A stretch of DNA of 64,000 bases from Polaribacter gangjinensis (lineage in GTDB: Bacteria > Bacteroidota > Bacteroidia > Flavobacteriales > Flavobacteriaceae), in assembly GCF_038024125.1 (NCBI RefSeq), contig NZ_CP150662.1, positions 1,319,501 through 1,383,500 on the forward strand, in the 5' to 3' direction. Shown piece after piece: positions 50,293 to 60,165 of the stretch. Position 1 is the stretch's first letter; the number at the start of each line of letters is the position of its first letter. The notes beneath the pieces were generated by a model. The model searched no databases. It was not told the origin of the DNA and saw nothing but the letters and a program-made list of their open reading frames with translations. The position numbers and the translations under genes are program-made.

Positions 50293-51633
50293 TTACTCAG
50301 CATTGTCTAAAAAATCTTTGAAACGATCTGTAAATTTTTCTAAGAAAGTTTTCATTTTAGGCTTTGGATTTTCTTCTACTTTTGGTGATTCTTCTATTCT
50401 CTCACTAATCATTGTTTTAGTTTCTGGAACAACTTGTGGTGTTGGCTCCTGAACTAATTGATCTCCTTTTTCTTCATGTTTCAATCCTTCAATCAACAAA
50501 CCAACTGCGGTTGCATAAGCTGGACTCGACAATGCATCTTCAGAATCACCAGCTAAATGCTCATTTGGATATCCAATTCTTACATCCATTCCTGTGATAT
50601 ACTCAACCAATTGTCTTAAATGTTTTAATTGAGCACCTCCACCTGTCAACACAATTCCTGCAATCAATTTTCCTTTCTGGGTTTCATGACCATAATCTTT
50701 GATTTCTGTGTACACATATTCAATGATTTCTTGAACTCTAGCATGGATGATTTTTGACAAGTTTTTAAGCGTAATTTCTTTAGCTTCTCTTCCTCTCAAT
50801 CCAGGAATTGACACAATTTCTGTTTCTTTATTTTCACCTGGCCAAGCTGAACCAAACTTGATTTTTAGCAATTCTGCTTGTTTTTCGATGATGGAACATC
50901 CTTCTTTAATATCATCTGTGATCACATTTCCTCCGAAAGGAATCACAGCTGTGTGACGTATAATTCCGTCTTTAAAAATCGCTAAATCTGTAGTTCCTCC
51001 TCCAATATCAATCAATGCAACTCCTGCTTCTTTTTCTTCTTGACTTAACACTGCTGATGCTGATGCTAAAGGTTCTAACGTAATTTGATTCAAATCTAAA
51101 CCAGCACTTTTTACACATCTTCCAATGTTTCTGATGGATGAAACTTGCCCAACAACCACATGGAAATTTGCTTCTAAACGTCCACCATACATACCTCTTG
51201 GCTCTTTGATATCGGGTTGAGAATCTACTTTAAATTCTTGTGGTAAAACGTGAATAATTTCCTCTCCAGGCAACATCACTAATTTGTGAACTTGGTTTAC
51301 TAAATTTTCAATATCATTATCATCAATTACCTCATCAGCATTGTTTCTTGTGATATAATCACTGTGTTGCAAACTACGAATGTGTTGACCTGCAATACCT
51401 ACAACAACATTATCTATGGTAATTCCTGAAACACTTTCTGCTTCTTCTACAGCTTGCTGAATAGATTGAATGGTTTGTGTAATATTACTAACAACACCTC
51501 TTTTAACACCTAAACTTTTCGCTTTTCCAGTGCCAACAACTTCAATTTTGCCGTATTCATTTTTACGACCAATCATGGCAACAATTTTGGTAGTACCAAT
51601 GTCTAAACCAACAGCTATTTTATTGTTTCCCAT
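50293..51633 (-). CDS. ftsA: Cell division protein FtsA
   Basis: 446 residues of the actin-like ATPase that tethers FtsZ to the membrane. AVGLDIGTTKIVAMIGR (phosphate 1) lies at the N-terminus, then SHS2 subdomain 1C, VALIDIGGGTTDLAIFKDG (phosphate 2) and GIVLTGGGAQLKHL (adenosine motif). A Pro/Glu-rich linker ends in an amphipathic helix (KMKTFLEKFTDRFKDFLDN), the membrane-targeting sequence. It lies between ftsQ and ftsZ. Confidence 0.96.
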   Translation of the reverse strand: MGNNKIAVGLDIGTTKIVAMIGRKNEYGKIEVVGTGKAKSLGVKRGVVSNITQTIQSIQQAVEEAESVSGITIDNVVVGIAGQHIRSLQHSDYITRNNADEVIDDNDIENLVNQVHKLVMLPGEEIIHVLPQEFKVDSQPDIKEPRGMYGGRLEANFHVVVGQVSSIRNIGRCVKSAGLDLNQITLEPLASASAVLSQEEKEAGVALIDIGGGTTDLAIFKDGIIRHTAVIPFGGNVITDDIKEGCSIIEKQAELLKIKFGSAWPGENKETEIVSIPGLRGREAKEITLKNLSKIIHARVQEIIEYVYTEIKDYGHETQKGKLIAGIVLTGGGAQLKHLRQLVEYITGMDVRIGYPNEHLAGDSEDALSSPAYATAVGLLIEGLKHEEKGDQLVQEPTPQVVPETKTMISERIEESPKVEENPKPKMKTFLEKFTDRFKDFLDNAE

Positions 51634-51639
51634 CTTGAT

Positions 51640-52365
51640 TTATTTTGTGCACACAACTTGATTGTGATATTTTACATTTATTAATTTATAATTCTGAATC
51701 GTTTTATCACTAAATGTTTTGTTATAAAACGCTTTTAACTTTCTAAATTTTGATTCGATTTCAGAGACAGTTCCAAAATCGATTTTATAATCACCACTTC
51801 TTACCGCCAATTGCACCTCTCCATTCTTTAATTTTTCAACGCCAACAATCTCTTTTTCTAGAAAATTATCCTCTAAAATTGTTGAAATTAAAGGCATTAT
51901 TTCTTTCATTTCAACATCGTTTTTAACCCCAGAAACCAGCAAAACTCTCGCTGAATAATTCTCTGATAAAGGAACCTTTACACCTTGTTTATCAACATAG
52001 TAAACCTCATCATCTTGAATAATTCTAACAATAGGTGTGCGTTGTTTTACTGCTGTTTTTAACTCTCCCCGGATTGTTAAAAAAACAACAGCCTTTTCTA
52101 CATAAGGGTTTTTTGAAATGTTACTTTCTAAACCGTATAAATTTATCACGGATTTTGGTAGGTTTTTTACAGTTTCATTTTTTTGTATTAACAATTTATT
52201 AACCATTGAATGATTTAAAAACTTACTAATTCCTGACTCTATTTTGATGTCAATTTTTGATACTTTCTTTCGGTGATTTCTAGCAGCTGAAAAACTGTAC
52301 AAAAACCCTACACTTATCAACAAGCAAAAGAACAAGATGTATTTTAAAATTTTTTTAAACTTCAT
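51640..52365 (-). CDS. ftsQ: Cell division protein FtsQ/DivIB
   Basis: 241 residues. A single N-terminal membrane helix (ILFFCLLISVGFLYSFSAA at about 8-26) precedes a periplasmic POTRA/FtsQ domain with NPYVEKAVVFLTIRGELKTAV and VDKQGVKVPLSENYSARVLLVSG split over 80-150. Sequence conservation is low, as usual, so the call rests on the hallmark DKQG segment, topology and the murC-ftsQ-ftsA order. It overlaps murC by 11 bases. Confidence 0.9.
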   Translation of the reverse strand: MKFKKILKYILFFCLLISVGFLYSFSAARNHRKKVSKIDIKIESGISKFLNHSMVNKLLIQKNETVKNLPKSVINLYGLESNISKNPYVEKAVVFLTIRGELKTAVKQRTPIVRIIQDDEVYYVDKQGVKVPLSENYSARVLLVSGVKNDVEMKEIMPLISTILEDNFLEKEIVGVEKLKNGEVQLAVRSGDYKIDFGTVSEIESKFRKLKAFYNKTFSDKTIQNYKLINVKYHNQVVCTK

Positions 52366-53707
52366 GTTGATTCTTTTTTAAAAGTTGACTTGTAATTTCA
52401 GAAATCATTACGCCAATATCTCCAGCACCTAACATCGCTACAACTTTTGCTGACGATTGTTGAATATCTTTTAAAAGTGTCTCTTTTTGAGTCATTTTTT
52501 TATGTGAATTGTTAATTTTACCTAACAACCACTCTCCTGTTACACCCGGAATTGGCAATTCTCTTGCTGGATAAATATTCAACAACAACACTTCATCAAA
52601 TTTTGAAAGTGCACTCGCAAAATCATCCACAAAATCTTGTGTTCTTGAAAATAAATGCGGTTGAAAAACGACCAACACTTTTTCAGTTGGATACATTTCT
52701 CTGATGGCATTTTGCACTGCTGAAATTTCTGTTGGATGATGTGCATAATCATCAATCAATACAAAATCGTTGGTTTTAATTTTGTAAGTAAATCTTCTTT
52801 TAACTCCTTTAAAATTTGCCAAACTTTGTTTGATTTCTTCCAAAGAAATTCCATAAGAATCCGCCATTGCCAAAGCTGCTAAAGCATTCATGACATTGTG
52901 TTTTCCTGGCAAATGAAATTCAATATTTTTGATTTCTGAAACAGGTGTTTTTACATCAAAAATATATTTGCCACTTGCTATTTTTAAATTATATGCCTGA
53001 TAATCTGCGGTTTCATTAATAGCATATGTCAATCCTTTTAAAGGCAATCCTTTTGCAACAATCAAGGTTTCAGAAACTTGTTGAGAAAATGCTACAAACG
53101 ATTCTTCTAAAGCAGAAGCTTCTTTGTAAATATCCAAATGATCAGCATCCATAGAAGTTACACAAGCAATATTTGGATACAATTGCAAAAAAGATCTGTC
53201 AAATTCGTCTGCTTCAACTACACAAATTTTGTCTTCACCCAAAAATAAATTCGAATTGTAATTTTCTGAAATTCCACCTAAAAATGAAGTTGCATTTACC
53301 CTTGTCATGATATGCCCTAAAATTGCAGAAGTGGTTGTTTTTCCATGAGTTCCTGCAACAGCCAAGCAAAATGTATTTTTTGAAATCATTCCTAAAACCT
53401 GAGCTCTTTTCAAAATGTTGAAATTATTTTCTTTAAAATATATCAACTCTGAATGATTTTTCGGAATTGCTGGCGTAAAAATCACCAAGGTTTTCTCTGT
53501 ATTTAAAAAAGAAATCGGAATGTTTTTGATATCATCGTCAAAATGAATTTGAACACCTAAATCACTTAAATCGTCCGTAATTTGAGAAGGCGTTTTGTCA
53601 TAACCAGCAACATTTTTTCCTAACGATACAAAATATCTAGCAATGGCACTCATTCCAATGCCTCCAATTCCGACAAAATAAACGTTATGTATGCTATTTA
53701 AATTCAC
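52355..53707 (-). CDS. murC: UDP-N-acetylmuramate-L-alanine ligase
   Basis: 450 residues. It adds L-Ala to UDP-MurNAc. The N-terminal Rossmann [20 protein letters not shown], the Mur ATP motif [16 protein letters not shown] (about 113-128), [29 protein letters not shown] and [10 protein letters not shown] are all visible. It overlaps murG by 4 bases (ATGA) and ftsQ by 11. Confidence 0.97.
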   Translation of the reverse strand: MNLNSIHNVYFVGIGGIGMSAIARYFVSLGKNVAGYDKTPSQITDDLSDLGVQIHFDDDIKNIPISFLNTEKTLVIFTPAIPKNHSELIYFKENNFNILKRAQVLGMISKNTFCLAVAGTHGKTTTSAILGHIMTRVNATSFLGGISENYNSNLFLGEDKICVVEADEFDRSFLQLYPNIACVTSMDADHLDIYKEASALEESFVAFSQQVSETLIVAKGLPLKGLTYAINETADYQAYNLKIASGKYIFDVKTPVSEIKNIEFHLPGKHNVMNALAALAMADSYGISLEEIKQSLANFKGVKRRFTYKIKTNDFVLIDDYAHHPTEISAVQNAIREMYPTEKVLVVFQPHLFSRTQDFVDDFASALSKFDEVLLLNIYPARELPIPGVTGEWLLGKINNSHKKMTQKETLLKDIQQSSAKVVAMLGAGDIGVMISEITSQLLKKNQHEV

Positions 53708-54795
53708 TTTTCTAATAATTTTTCTATTTCGTTTACGATATCAGTTGTTGCTTTTGGCAATGCCAATTCTTTGATATTTTCAGACAAATGTTCTTGTTTT
53801 CCTTTATCTTTTATAAGCGTTTCAAAAACAATCGGAAACGTATCTAATTCTTCTTCTTTCAACAAAATTGCACCATGTTTATCCACAATTGCTTTCGCAT
53901 TTTTGGTTTGATGATCTTCAGCAACATTGGGTGAAGGAATAAAAATGACAGGTTTGCCTACAATACACAATTCAGAAACTGAACTTGCACCTGCTCTAGA
54001 AATAATGATATTTGCAGCTGCATATGCTAAATCCATTCTGTTGATGAATTGATGAACTTGCACATTTTCTTGAGAATTGTACTTTTTGTATTCTTCAAAA
54101 TACAATTTGCCACATTGCCAAATCAATTGAACTTCTTGATTTTTAAAGAAAGTTAAATTGTTTTCAATTAGTTGATTTATTTTTTTGGCTCCCAAACTTC
54201 CTCCTAAAATCAGAATTGTTTTTTTTGATTTGTCTAGTTGGAAAAAATCTTGAGATTCCTTAACTTTTGTATGAATATTCAACAAATCTTGACGCACTGG
54301 ATTTCCTGTTTTTATCATTTTTGATGCAGGAAAAAAACGTTCTAAATTGTCATAAGCCACACAAATTTTAGTGGCTTTTTTTGCTAAATATTTATTGGTA
54401 ATTCCAGGAAATGAATTCTGTTCTTGAATCAACGTTGGAATTCCTTTTCTGTTTGCCATAATTAATGTTGGCCCACTTGCAAAACCTCCAGTTCCAATTG
54501 CAATATCTGGTTTAAACGTATCAATAATTCGTTTTGCACGCCACAAACTACTCATCATTTTAAACGGAAAAGAAAGGTTGGTTGCCAATTGTTTACGTTG
54601 AATTCCAGAAATCCACAAACCTTTAATTTCATATCCTGCTTGTGGAATTTTTTCCATTTCCATTTTGTCTTTTGCGCCAACAAACAGAAATTTAGCATCA
54701 GGAAAACGCACTTTTATTTCGTTTGCAATCGCAATTGCAGGATAAATGTGACCTCCTGTTCCGCCTCCAGAAATTAAAATATTATACGGTTTCAT
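53704..54795 (-). CDS. murG: UDP-GlcNAc:undecaprenyl-PP-MurNAc-pentapeptide transferase MurG
   Basis: 363 residues of the GT-B transferase that makes lipid II on the inner leaflet. [20 protein letters not shown] is the first G-loop. [20 protein letters not shown] follows, [13 protein letters not shown] is the third G-loop, and [25 protein letters not shown] is the donor site. It overlaps ftsW by 14 bases. Confidence 0.97.
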   Translation of the reverse strand: MKPYNILISGGGTGGHIYPAIAIANEIKVRFPDAKFLFVGAKDKMEMEKIPQAGYEIKGLWISGIQRKQLATNLSFPFKMMSSLWRAKRIIDTFKPDIAIGTGGFASGPTLIMANRKGIPTLIQEQNSFPGITNKYLAKKATKICVAYDNLERFFPASKMIKTGNPVRQDLLNIHTKVKESQDFFQLDKSKKTILILGGSLGAKKINQLIENNLTFFKNQEVQLIWQCGKLYFEEYKKYNSQENVQVHQFINRMDLAYAAANIIISRAGASSVSELCIVGKPVIFIPSPNVAEDHQTKNAKAIVDKHGAILLKEEELDTFPIVFETLIKDKGKQEHLSENIKELALPKATTDIVNEIEKLLEK

Positions 54796-55972
54796 GCAAA
54801 ATATCTAAAGGGTTATCTTCTAAAATATCTTCTTCTGTTTCTTCTTTTGATGCACTTACACTTAAAATCATTCCAAGTGCAAAACAAGTCATCCAAATTG
54901 ATGTTCCTCCACTACTAATTAACGGCAAAGTTTGTCCTGTAACTGGAAATAAATTGGTGGCAACTGCCATGTTGATACAAGCTTGAAAAATTATAGGAAT
55001 TCCAACTCCAACAACCAATAAGGAACCAAAAATGGTTTTGGTTTTTTTGACCACAATAAAAATTCGGAATAGTAACAAAAAGTAAATAAACAGGATAAAA
55101 ACACTGCCTATTAATCCATATTCTTCAGCAATAATAGCAAAGATAAAATCGGAAGTTGATTGCGGTAAAAAGTTTTTTTGCACACTTTTTCCAGGTCCAA
55201 CTCCAACTAAACCTCCTGTTGCAATGGCAATTTTCGCTTTTTCTACTTGATAAGCATCTTTACCATCTTCATCTGAAAAATTTTCAATTCTACTTTGCCA
55301 AGTTTGAACTCTATTAGGCATTGCATCAGGAAAAGCTTTGGCTATCAAAATAAAAAATACCAATGCTATCACTCCAATTCCTAGAATTAATCCAAGATGT
55401 TTTGTTGGATAACCCCCTACAAAACAAAGCATTAAAATCATCACAAAAATGATGGCTGTAGTAGAAAAATTTGCAGGTAAAATGAGCATTAAAACAACTG
55501 CAATTGGCAACCAAAGTGTTAATAAACTCTCTTTTAAACTGATTACTTTTTCTTTATTTTTCGCTAAATACCTTGCAACATACACCATCAAAACCAAACC
55601 TGCTAAAGTAGATGTTTGAAAACCAATACCAACAAATGGAATTCGAATCCATCTACTTGCATTGGCACCACCAATCGTAGTTCCTTGTGATAACGTAAAA
55701 ATTAACAATACAATTACAATTGGCAACATCAGCAAAGATCCTCCTGAAAAATATCGATAAGGAATTTTATGCACCCCATAAATGATGGCAAAACCCATAA
55801 GCAATAACATCATGTGTTTGAGTAAATATCCAAAAGTAGAGCCACCAGTACCAACAACATACACCAAGTTTGTACTTGCGCTGTATACAGGCATAAATGA
55901 ACAAATTGCTAAAACTGCAACAATAGCCCAAATAGCTCTATCTCCTTGTATGTGTTTTAAAATAGTCTTCAA
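54782..55972 (-). CDS. ftsW: SEDS peptidoglycan glycosyltransferase FtsW
   Basis: 396 residues, about ten membrane helices. SEDS features: [21 protein letters not shown] near the start, [37 protein letters not shown] (in parts: [24 protein letters not shown]) and the terminal [16 protein letters not shown]. It polymerises septal peptidoglycan with the FtsI product. The C-terminal acidic tail ([16 protein letters not shown]) is cytoplasmic. The gene is read from its own ATG 43 bases after murD. Confidence 0.95.
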   Translation of the reverse strand: MKTILKHIQGDRAIWAIVAVLAICSFMPVYSASTNLVYVVGTGGSTFGYLLKHMMLLLMGFAIIYGVHKIPYRYFSGGSLLMLPIVIVLLIFTLSQGTTIGGANASRWIRIPFVGIGFQTSTLAGLVLMVYVARYLAKNKEKVISLKESLLTLWLPIAVVLMLILPANFSTTAIIFVMILMLCFVGGYPTKHLGLILGIGVIALVFFILIAKAFPDAMPNRVQTWQSRIENFSDEDGKDAYQVEKAKIAIATGGLVGVGPGKSVQKNFLPQSTSDFIFAIIAEEYGLIGSVFILFIYFLLLFRIFIVVKKTKTIFGSLLVVGVGIPIIFQACINMAVATNLFPVTGQTLPLISSGGTSIWMTCFALGMILSVSASKEETEEDILEDNPLDILHETV

Positions 55973-56015
55973 TTTTTACTGTTTAGTGAAAATTATTTAT
56001 TTTTAATTAATTTAT

Positions 56016-57398
56016 TTATAGGTTTTTCACTGCATTTTTAAACTGACGCCCTCTGTCTTCGTAGTTTTCAAACAAATCAAAACTTGCACAAGCAGGAGAC
56101 AACAAAACAACATCACCTTTTTCTGATAATTTTTGAGCAACTTTCACTGCTTCTTCAGCACCAAGAGTTTCTACAATGATGTCTACCACACTTCCAAAAG
56201 TGTCTTTAATTTTTTCATTATCAATCCCCAAACAAACTATTGCTTTTACTTTTTCACGAACTAAAGGCAACAAATCTGTGTAATCATTTCCTTTATCAAC
56301 ACCACCAACAATCCAAACTGTAGTATTGTCCATACATTCTAAGGCATAAAAAGTAGCATTGACATTTGTAGCTTTAGAGTCATTGATAAACTCAACTCCA
56401 TTGATTTTTGCCACAAATTCTAAACGATGTTCAGCACCCTCAAAATTTTCTAAACTTTCTTTAATAAAATCTTTTCTAACTTTCAGTAATTGTGCTGCTA
56501 AAGTTGCAGCCATCGCATTTTTAGTATTGTGTTTTCCTTTTAATGTTAACCCTGATAATGGCATAGTAAATATTTCTTTTTGTATGTTGATTGTTAGTGT
56601 ATTATCTTTTAAAAACGCTCCAAATTCGAGTTCTTTTTCTATAGAAAATGGAACTAAGGTTGCTTTTGTTGTATTCGTTTGAAGCCAATTATTAATGGCT
56701 TCGTTATCTGCATCATAAATCAAATAATCATTTTCTGTTTGATTTTTTGTAATCCTAAATTTTGAAGCGATATACTTATTAAAATCATAGTCATATCTGT
56801 CTAAATGATCAGGCGTAATATTGGTTATAATAGCAATATGACTGTTAAATTTTTCAATGCCATCCAACTGAAAACTACTCAATTCTAAAACAAAATTTTC
56901 ATAACTTTCTTCAGCAACTAATTGCGCAAAACTTTTTCCAATATTGCCTCCCATTCCAACATTCAATCCTGCACTTTTCAAAATATGATGCGTTAATAAG
57001 GTTGTTGTTGTTTTTCCGTTTGAACCTGTTATTCCTACAATAGTGGCATTTGTAAATTGACCTGCAAATTCAATTTCAGAAATCACAGGGATTTTCAATT
57101 CCAATAGTTTTTTTACAATAGGTGCTTTTTCAGGAATTCCAGGACTCTTCATAACCACATTAGCCCTAAAAATCAGATTTTCTGTATGTTGATTTTCCTC
57201 AAAATTTATTTCATGATGTAAAAGAACTTGTTTGTATTTTTCGACAATTTGTTTGCTGTCAGATACAAAGACATCAAAGCCTTTTTGCTTTCCTAAAATG
57301 GCAGTTCCTACGCCACTTTCTCCTCCACCTAAAACAACCAAAAGCCCCCTTTCCCCCAAAGGGGAGAATTCGTTCTTATTGTTTGTATCTTGATTCAT
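56016..57398 (-). CDS. murD: UDP-N-acetylmuramoylalanine-D-glutamate ligase with repeat-derived N-terminal extension
   Basis: 460 residues. It adds D-Glu to UDP-MurNAc-L-Ala. The true domain begins at LLVVLGGGESGVGTAILG. GITGSNGKTTTTLLTHHIL (ATP site), LELSSFQLDGIE, HNTKNAMAATLAA and NDSKATNVNATFYAL follow. The first 18 residues (MNQDTNNKNEFSPLGERG) have no counterpart that I know in MurD. Residues 10-19 are encoded by a GC-rich palindromic repeat (57341-57366). There is no Met between this extension and the core, so it is translated if the ATG at 57398 is used. A non-AUG internal start is the alternative. Confidence 0.95.
   Translation of the reverse strand: MNQDTNNKNEFSPLGERGLLVVLGGGESGVGTAILGKQKGFDVFVSDSKQIVEKYKQVLLHHEINFEENQHTENLIFRANVVMKSPGIPEKAPIVKKLLELKIPVISEIEFAGQFTNATIVGITGSNGKTTTTLLTHHILKSAGLNVGMGGNIGKSFAQLVAEESYENFVLELSSFQLDGIEKFNSHIAIITNITPDHLDRYDYDFNKYIASKFRITKNQTENDYLIYDADNEAINNWLQTNTTKATLVPFSIEKELEFGAFLKDNTLTINIQKEIFTMPLSGLTLKGKHNTKNAMAATLAAQLLKVRKDFIKESLENFEGAEHRLEFVAKINGVEFINDSKATNVNATFYALECMDNTTVWIVGGVDKGNDYTDLLPLVREKVKAIVCLGIDNEKIKDTFGSVVDIIVETLGAEEAVKVAQKLSEKGDVVLLSPACASFDLFENYEDRGRQFKNAVKNL
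57341..57366. repeat. GC-rich palindromic repeat inside the murD 5' coding region
   Basis: AAAGC, then CCCCTTT, loop CCCCC, AAAGGGG, AG: a 7-bp stem with a 5-base loop in otherwise AT-rich DNA. It reads in the murD frame as EFSPLGERGL. It shares AAAGCCC ends and C/G-run design with the copy at 57441-57472, in opposite orientation. Confidence 0.7.
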
Positions 57399-57440
57399 TA
57401 TTTAACTTCTTTATAAAAACTTATATTTTTTTCAATTTAT

Positions 57441-57472
57441 CCCTTCCCTCTGAGAGGGTTAGGGTGGGCTTT
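57441..57472. repeat. GC-rich repeat between mraY and murD
   Basis: CCCTT, then CCCTC-TGA-GAGGG hairpin, TTAGGGTGGGCTTT. It abuts the mraY TAA stop. The outer GGGCTTT (57466-57472) is the exact inverse of AAAGCCC at 57341-57347, so both copies can pair across the murD start. Confidence 0.7.
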
Positions 57473-58697
57473 ATCTCAATTTTAATGTTACAATTGAAAA
57501 AACGGCTAATAAAATCCCTACAATCCAAAAGCGAACTACAATCTTACTTTCGTGATATTGCAACTTTTGATAATGATGATGTAAAGGCGACATTTTAAAA
57601 ATGCGTCTTCCTTCGCCAAACTTTTTCTTGGTGTATTTAAACCAAGAAACTTGTAAAATCACAGAGAGATTTTCAATCACAAAAATGCCTGCTAAAACCG
57701 GAAGTAATAATTCTTTACGAACAGCAATCGCAATTACAGCAATGATCCCTCCAATTGTTAAACTTCCTGTATCGCCCATAAAAACCTGAGCTGGGTAGGT
57801 ATTATACCAAAGAAAACCAATCAAAGCTCCTGCAAAAGCAAGGATGAAAACTGTCATTTCTCCTGAATTTGGAATGTACATCACATCTAAATAATCAGCG
57901 AAAATGATATTACCAGAAACCCATGCAAAAACTGCCAAAGTGACCACAATAATGGCTGATGAACCTGCAGCCAAACCATCAATTCCGTCTGTTAAATTTG
58001 CTCCGTTTGAAATTCCTGTTACAATAAAAACAGTTACGAAAATGAAAATTATCCAACCATATTTTTCAAAACCATCTCCCAAAAAACTTAATGCTTTCGC
58101 ATAATCTAATTCATTATTTTTAAGAAATGGCAACGTTGTTTTTATTGATTTATGTGCGTCACCAAAAACAATTCTTTTTCCATTTTCATCTTCAATTTGC
58201 TGTGAAATGGGTAATTTTTCTTTGATGGTAATATTGTCATTAAAATATAACATAGAACCCACAAAAAGCCCCAAACCTATTTGTCCTAAAACTTTGAATT
58301 TTCCTTTTAATCCTTCTTTATTCTTCTTAAATACCTTGATATAATCATCTAAAAATCCTATAAAACCCATCCAAAGTGTGGTTACTAGCAATAGAATCAC
58401 ATAAATATTATCCAATTTTGCCAATAAAATTGCAGGAATTAATGTTGCCAAAATGATGATGATTCCTCCCATTGTTGGCGTTCCTGATTTTTGTTGCTGA
58501 CCTTCTAAACCTAAATCTCTAATGGTTTCACCAACTTGTTGTTTTCTTAAAAAATTGATGATTCTTTTTCCATAAATGGCAGATATCAATAATGATAAAA
58601 TGAAAGCTGCTGCAGCTCTAAAAGTTATGAATTGAAACACTCCTGCTCCAGGAATATTGAATTGACTATCTAAATATTGGAAAAAATAATACAGCAT
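57471..58697 (-). CDS. mraY: Phospho-N-acetylmuramoyl-pentapeptide transferase MraY
   Basis: 408 residues, about ten membrane helices. It makes lipid I from UDP-MurNAc-pentapeptide and undecaprenyl phosphate. [33 protein letters not shown] (catalytic Asp pair), [27 protein letters not shown] and [10 protein letters not shown] are the family motifs. A periplasmic insert of about 50 residues (near 150-200) is typical for Bacteroidota. Its stop codon runs directly into a GC-rich repeat. Confidence 0.97.
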   Translation of the reverse strand: MLYYFFQYLDSQFNIPGAGVFQFITFRAAAAFILSLLISAIYGKRIINFLRKQQVGETIRDLGLEGQQQKSGTPTMGGIIIILATLIPAILLAKLDNIYVILLLVTTLWMGFIGFLDDYIKVFKKNKEGLKGKFKVLGQIGLGLFVGSMLYFNDNITIKEKLPISQQIEDENGKRIVFGDAHKSIKTTLPFLKNNELDYAKALSFLGDGFEKYGWIIFIFVTVFIVTGISNGANLTDGIDGLAAGSSAIIVVTLAVFAWVSGNIIFADYLDVMYIPNSGEMTVFILAFAGALIGFLWYNTYPAQVFMGDTGSLTIGGIIAVIAIAVRKELLLPVLAGIFVIENLSVILQVSWFKYTKKKFGEGRRIFKMSPLHHHYQKLQYHESKIVVRFWIVGILLAVFSIVTLKLR

Positions 58698-58698
58698 A

Positions 58699-60165
58699 TT
58701 AGTTCATTTTTAGTTGATTAAAACAATTGGTTACTTCTTCCAAATCATCAAAATGCATTCGAATTCCGTTAATTTCTTGATAATTTTCATGTCCTTTTCC
58801 AGCAATCAAAATTATATCTCCTTGTGATGATAATTTACAAGCGGTTTTGATAGCTTGTTTTCTGTCTAAAATTGACAGTGTTTTTTTATAGTTTTCAGGA
58901 GCAACTCCTGTTTCCATTTCATCAATAATTGTTTGAGGATTCTCGCTACGAGGATTGTCTGCAGTGAAAATCGCTTGGCTACTTAATTGTGATGCAATGT
59001 GCGCCATTTTTGGTCTTTTTGTTGCATCTCTATCTCCTCCACATCCTACAACAGTAATTACTTTTTCGTTTCCAGTTCTAATATCATTAATAGTTTCTAA
59101 CACATTTTTTAGCGCATCTGGAGTATGAGCATAATCAACAATTGCAATCACTCCATTTGAGGAAACTACATACTGAAAACGGCCACTTACACTTTCTAAT
59201 TGACTTAAAATCGTAAGAGTTTTTATTTTTTCTAGCCCTAATAATTCAGCTGTTGCAGCAATTGCTAACAAATTATAGACATTGAATTCGCCAATTAATT
59301 TTGTCCAAACTTCAGTTCCATTGATGGTAATAAGTGTTCCAGAAAATTGCTTTTCTAAAATTTTTGCTTTAAAATCGGCCATGGTTTTTAAAGCATATGT
59401 TTTTTTGGTTGCTTTGGTATTTTGCAGCATTACCAACCCATTTTTATCATCAAGATTTGTCAAAGCAAAAGCGGTTGATGGTAAATTATCGAAAAATGAT
59501 TTTTTTACATTTCTGTACGCTGCAAAAGTTTTGTGATAATCTAAATGATCGTGAGAAAGATTTGAAAATATACCACCAGCAAATACTAAACCTTCAGTTC
59601 TTTTTTGATGAATCCCATGCGAACTCACTTCCATAAAACAATATTCAACAGCATTTTCAATCATCATATCTAAATAATAATTGATGGTCAACGAATCTGG
59701 AGTGGTGTGTGTAGCTTTGAATTCAGTATCATCAACCAAAATTTTTACTGTTGAAATCAATCCAACTTTATAGCCAGCTTTTTTAAATAATTGATATAAA
59801 AGTGATGCAATTGTGGTTTTTCCATTGGTACCAGTTACCCCAACCAATGATAATTTTGAAGAAGGATTTTCATAAAAATTCGCTGCCATAATCGCTAATG
59901 CAACTTGAGAATCAGCCACTTTTATATAGCTAATATTTTCTCTTTTATCAGCGGGAATTTCCTCACAAATAATGGCAATTGCACCCAATGAAATTGCTTT
60001 ATCAATGTATAAATGTCCATCTACAGAGACACCTTTGACTGCAATAAAAACATCATTTTTTGATACATTTCTCGAATCAAAAACTAGCTGATTTATAGAC
60101 AAATCAGTAACTCCAAAAACTTCTTGGATAGCAACTTTGTATAATATGTCTTTTAAATTTTTCAA
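58699..60165 (-). CDS. murE: UDP-N-acetylmuramoyl-tripeptide synthetase MurE
   Basis: 488 residues. It adds the third residue (meso-diaminopimelate in Gram-negatives) to UDP-MurNAc-dipeptide. [18 protein letters not shown] is the ATP site, [17 protein letters not shown] and [16 protein letters not shown] follow. [14 protein letters not shown] and [14 protein letters not shown] lie in the C-terminal domain. The DNPR motif specifies diaminopimelate, so that is the predicted amino acid. It abuts mraY by 1 base and ftsI directly. Confidence 0.97.
   Translation of the reverse strand: MKNLKDILYKVAIQEVFGVTDLSINQLVFDSRNVSKNDVFIAVKGVSVDGHLYIDKAISLGAIAIICEEIPADKRENISYIKVADSQVALAIMAANFYENPSSKLSLVGVTGTNGKTTIASLLYQLFKKAGYKVGLISTVKILVDDTEFKATHTTPDSLTINYYLDMMIENAVEYCFMEVSSHGIHQKRTEGLVFAGGIFSNLSHDHLDYHKTFAAYRNVKKSFFDNLPSTAFALTNLDDKNGLVMLQNTKATKKTYALKTMADFKAKILEKQFSGTLITINGTEVWTKLIGEFNVYNLLAIAATAELLGLEKIKTLTILSQLESVSGRFQYVVSSNGVIAIVDYAHTPDALKNVLETINDIRTGNEKVITVVGCGGDRDATKRPKMAHIASQLSSQAIFTADNPRSENPQTIIDEMETGVAPENYKKTLSILDRKQAIKTACKLSSQGDIILIAGKGHENYQEINGIRMHFDDLEEVTNCFNQLKMN

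Noticed and set aside
54723..54986. 87-codon open frame on the plus strand across the murG/ftsW junction
   Set aside because: It is antisense to two essential, strongly supported genes, and its translation shows no recognisable domain.
57383..57598. Plus-strand open frame through the murD-mraY junction
   Set aside because: Its only striking phrase ([12 protein letters not shown]) is the translation of the dispersed-type repeat, so I treat it as repeat DNA and not a gene.
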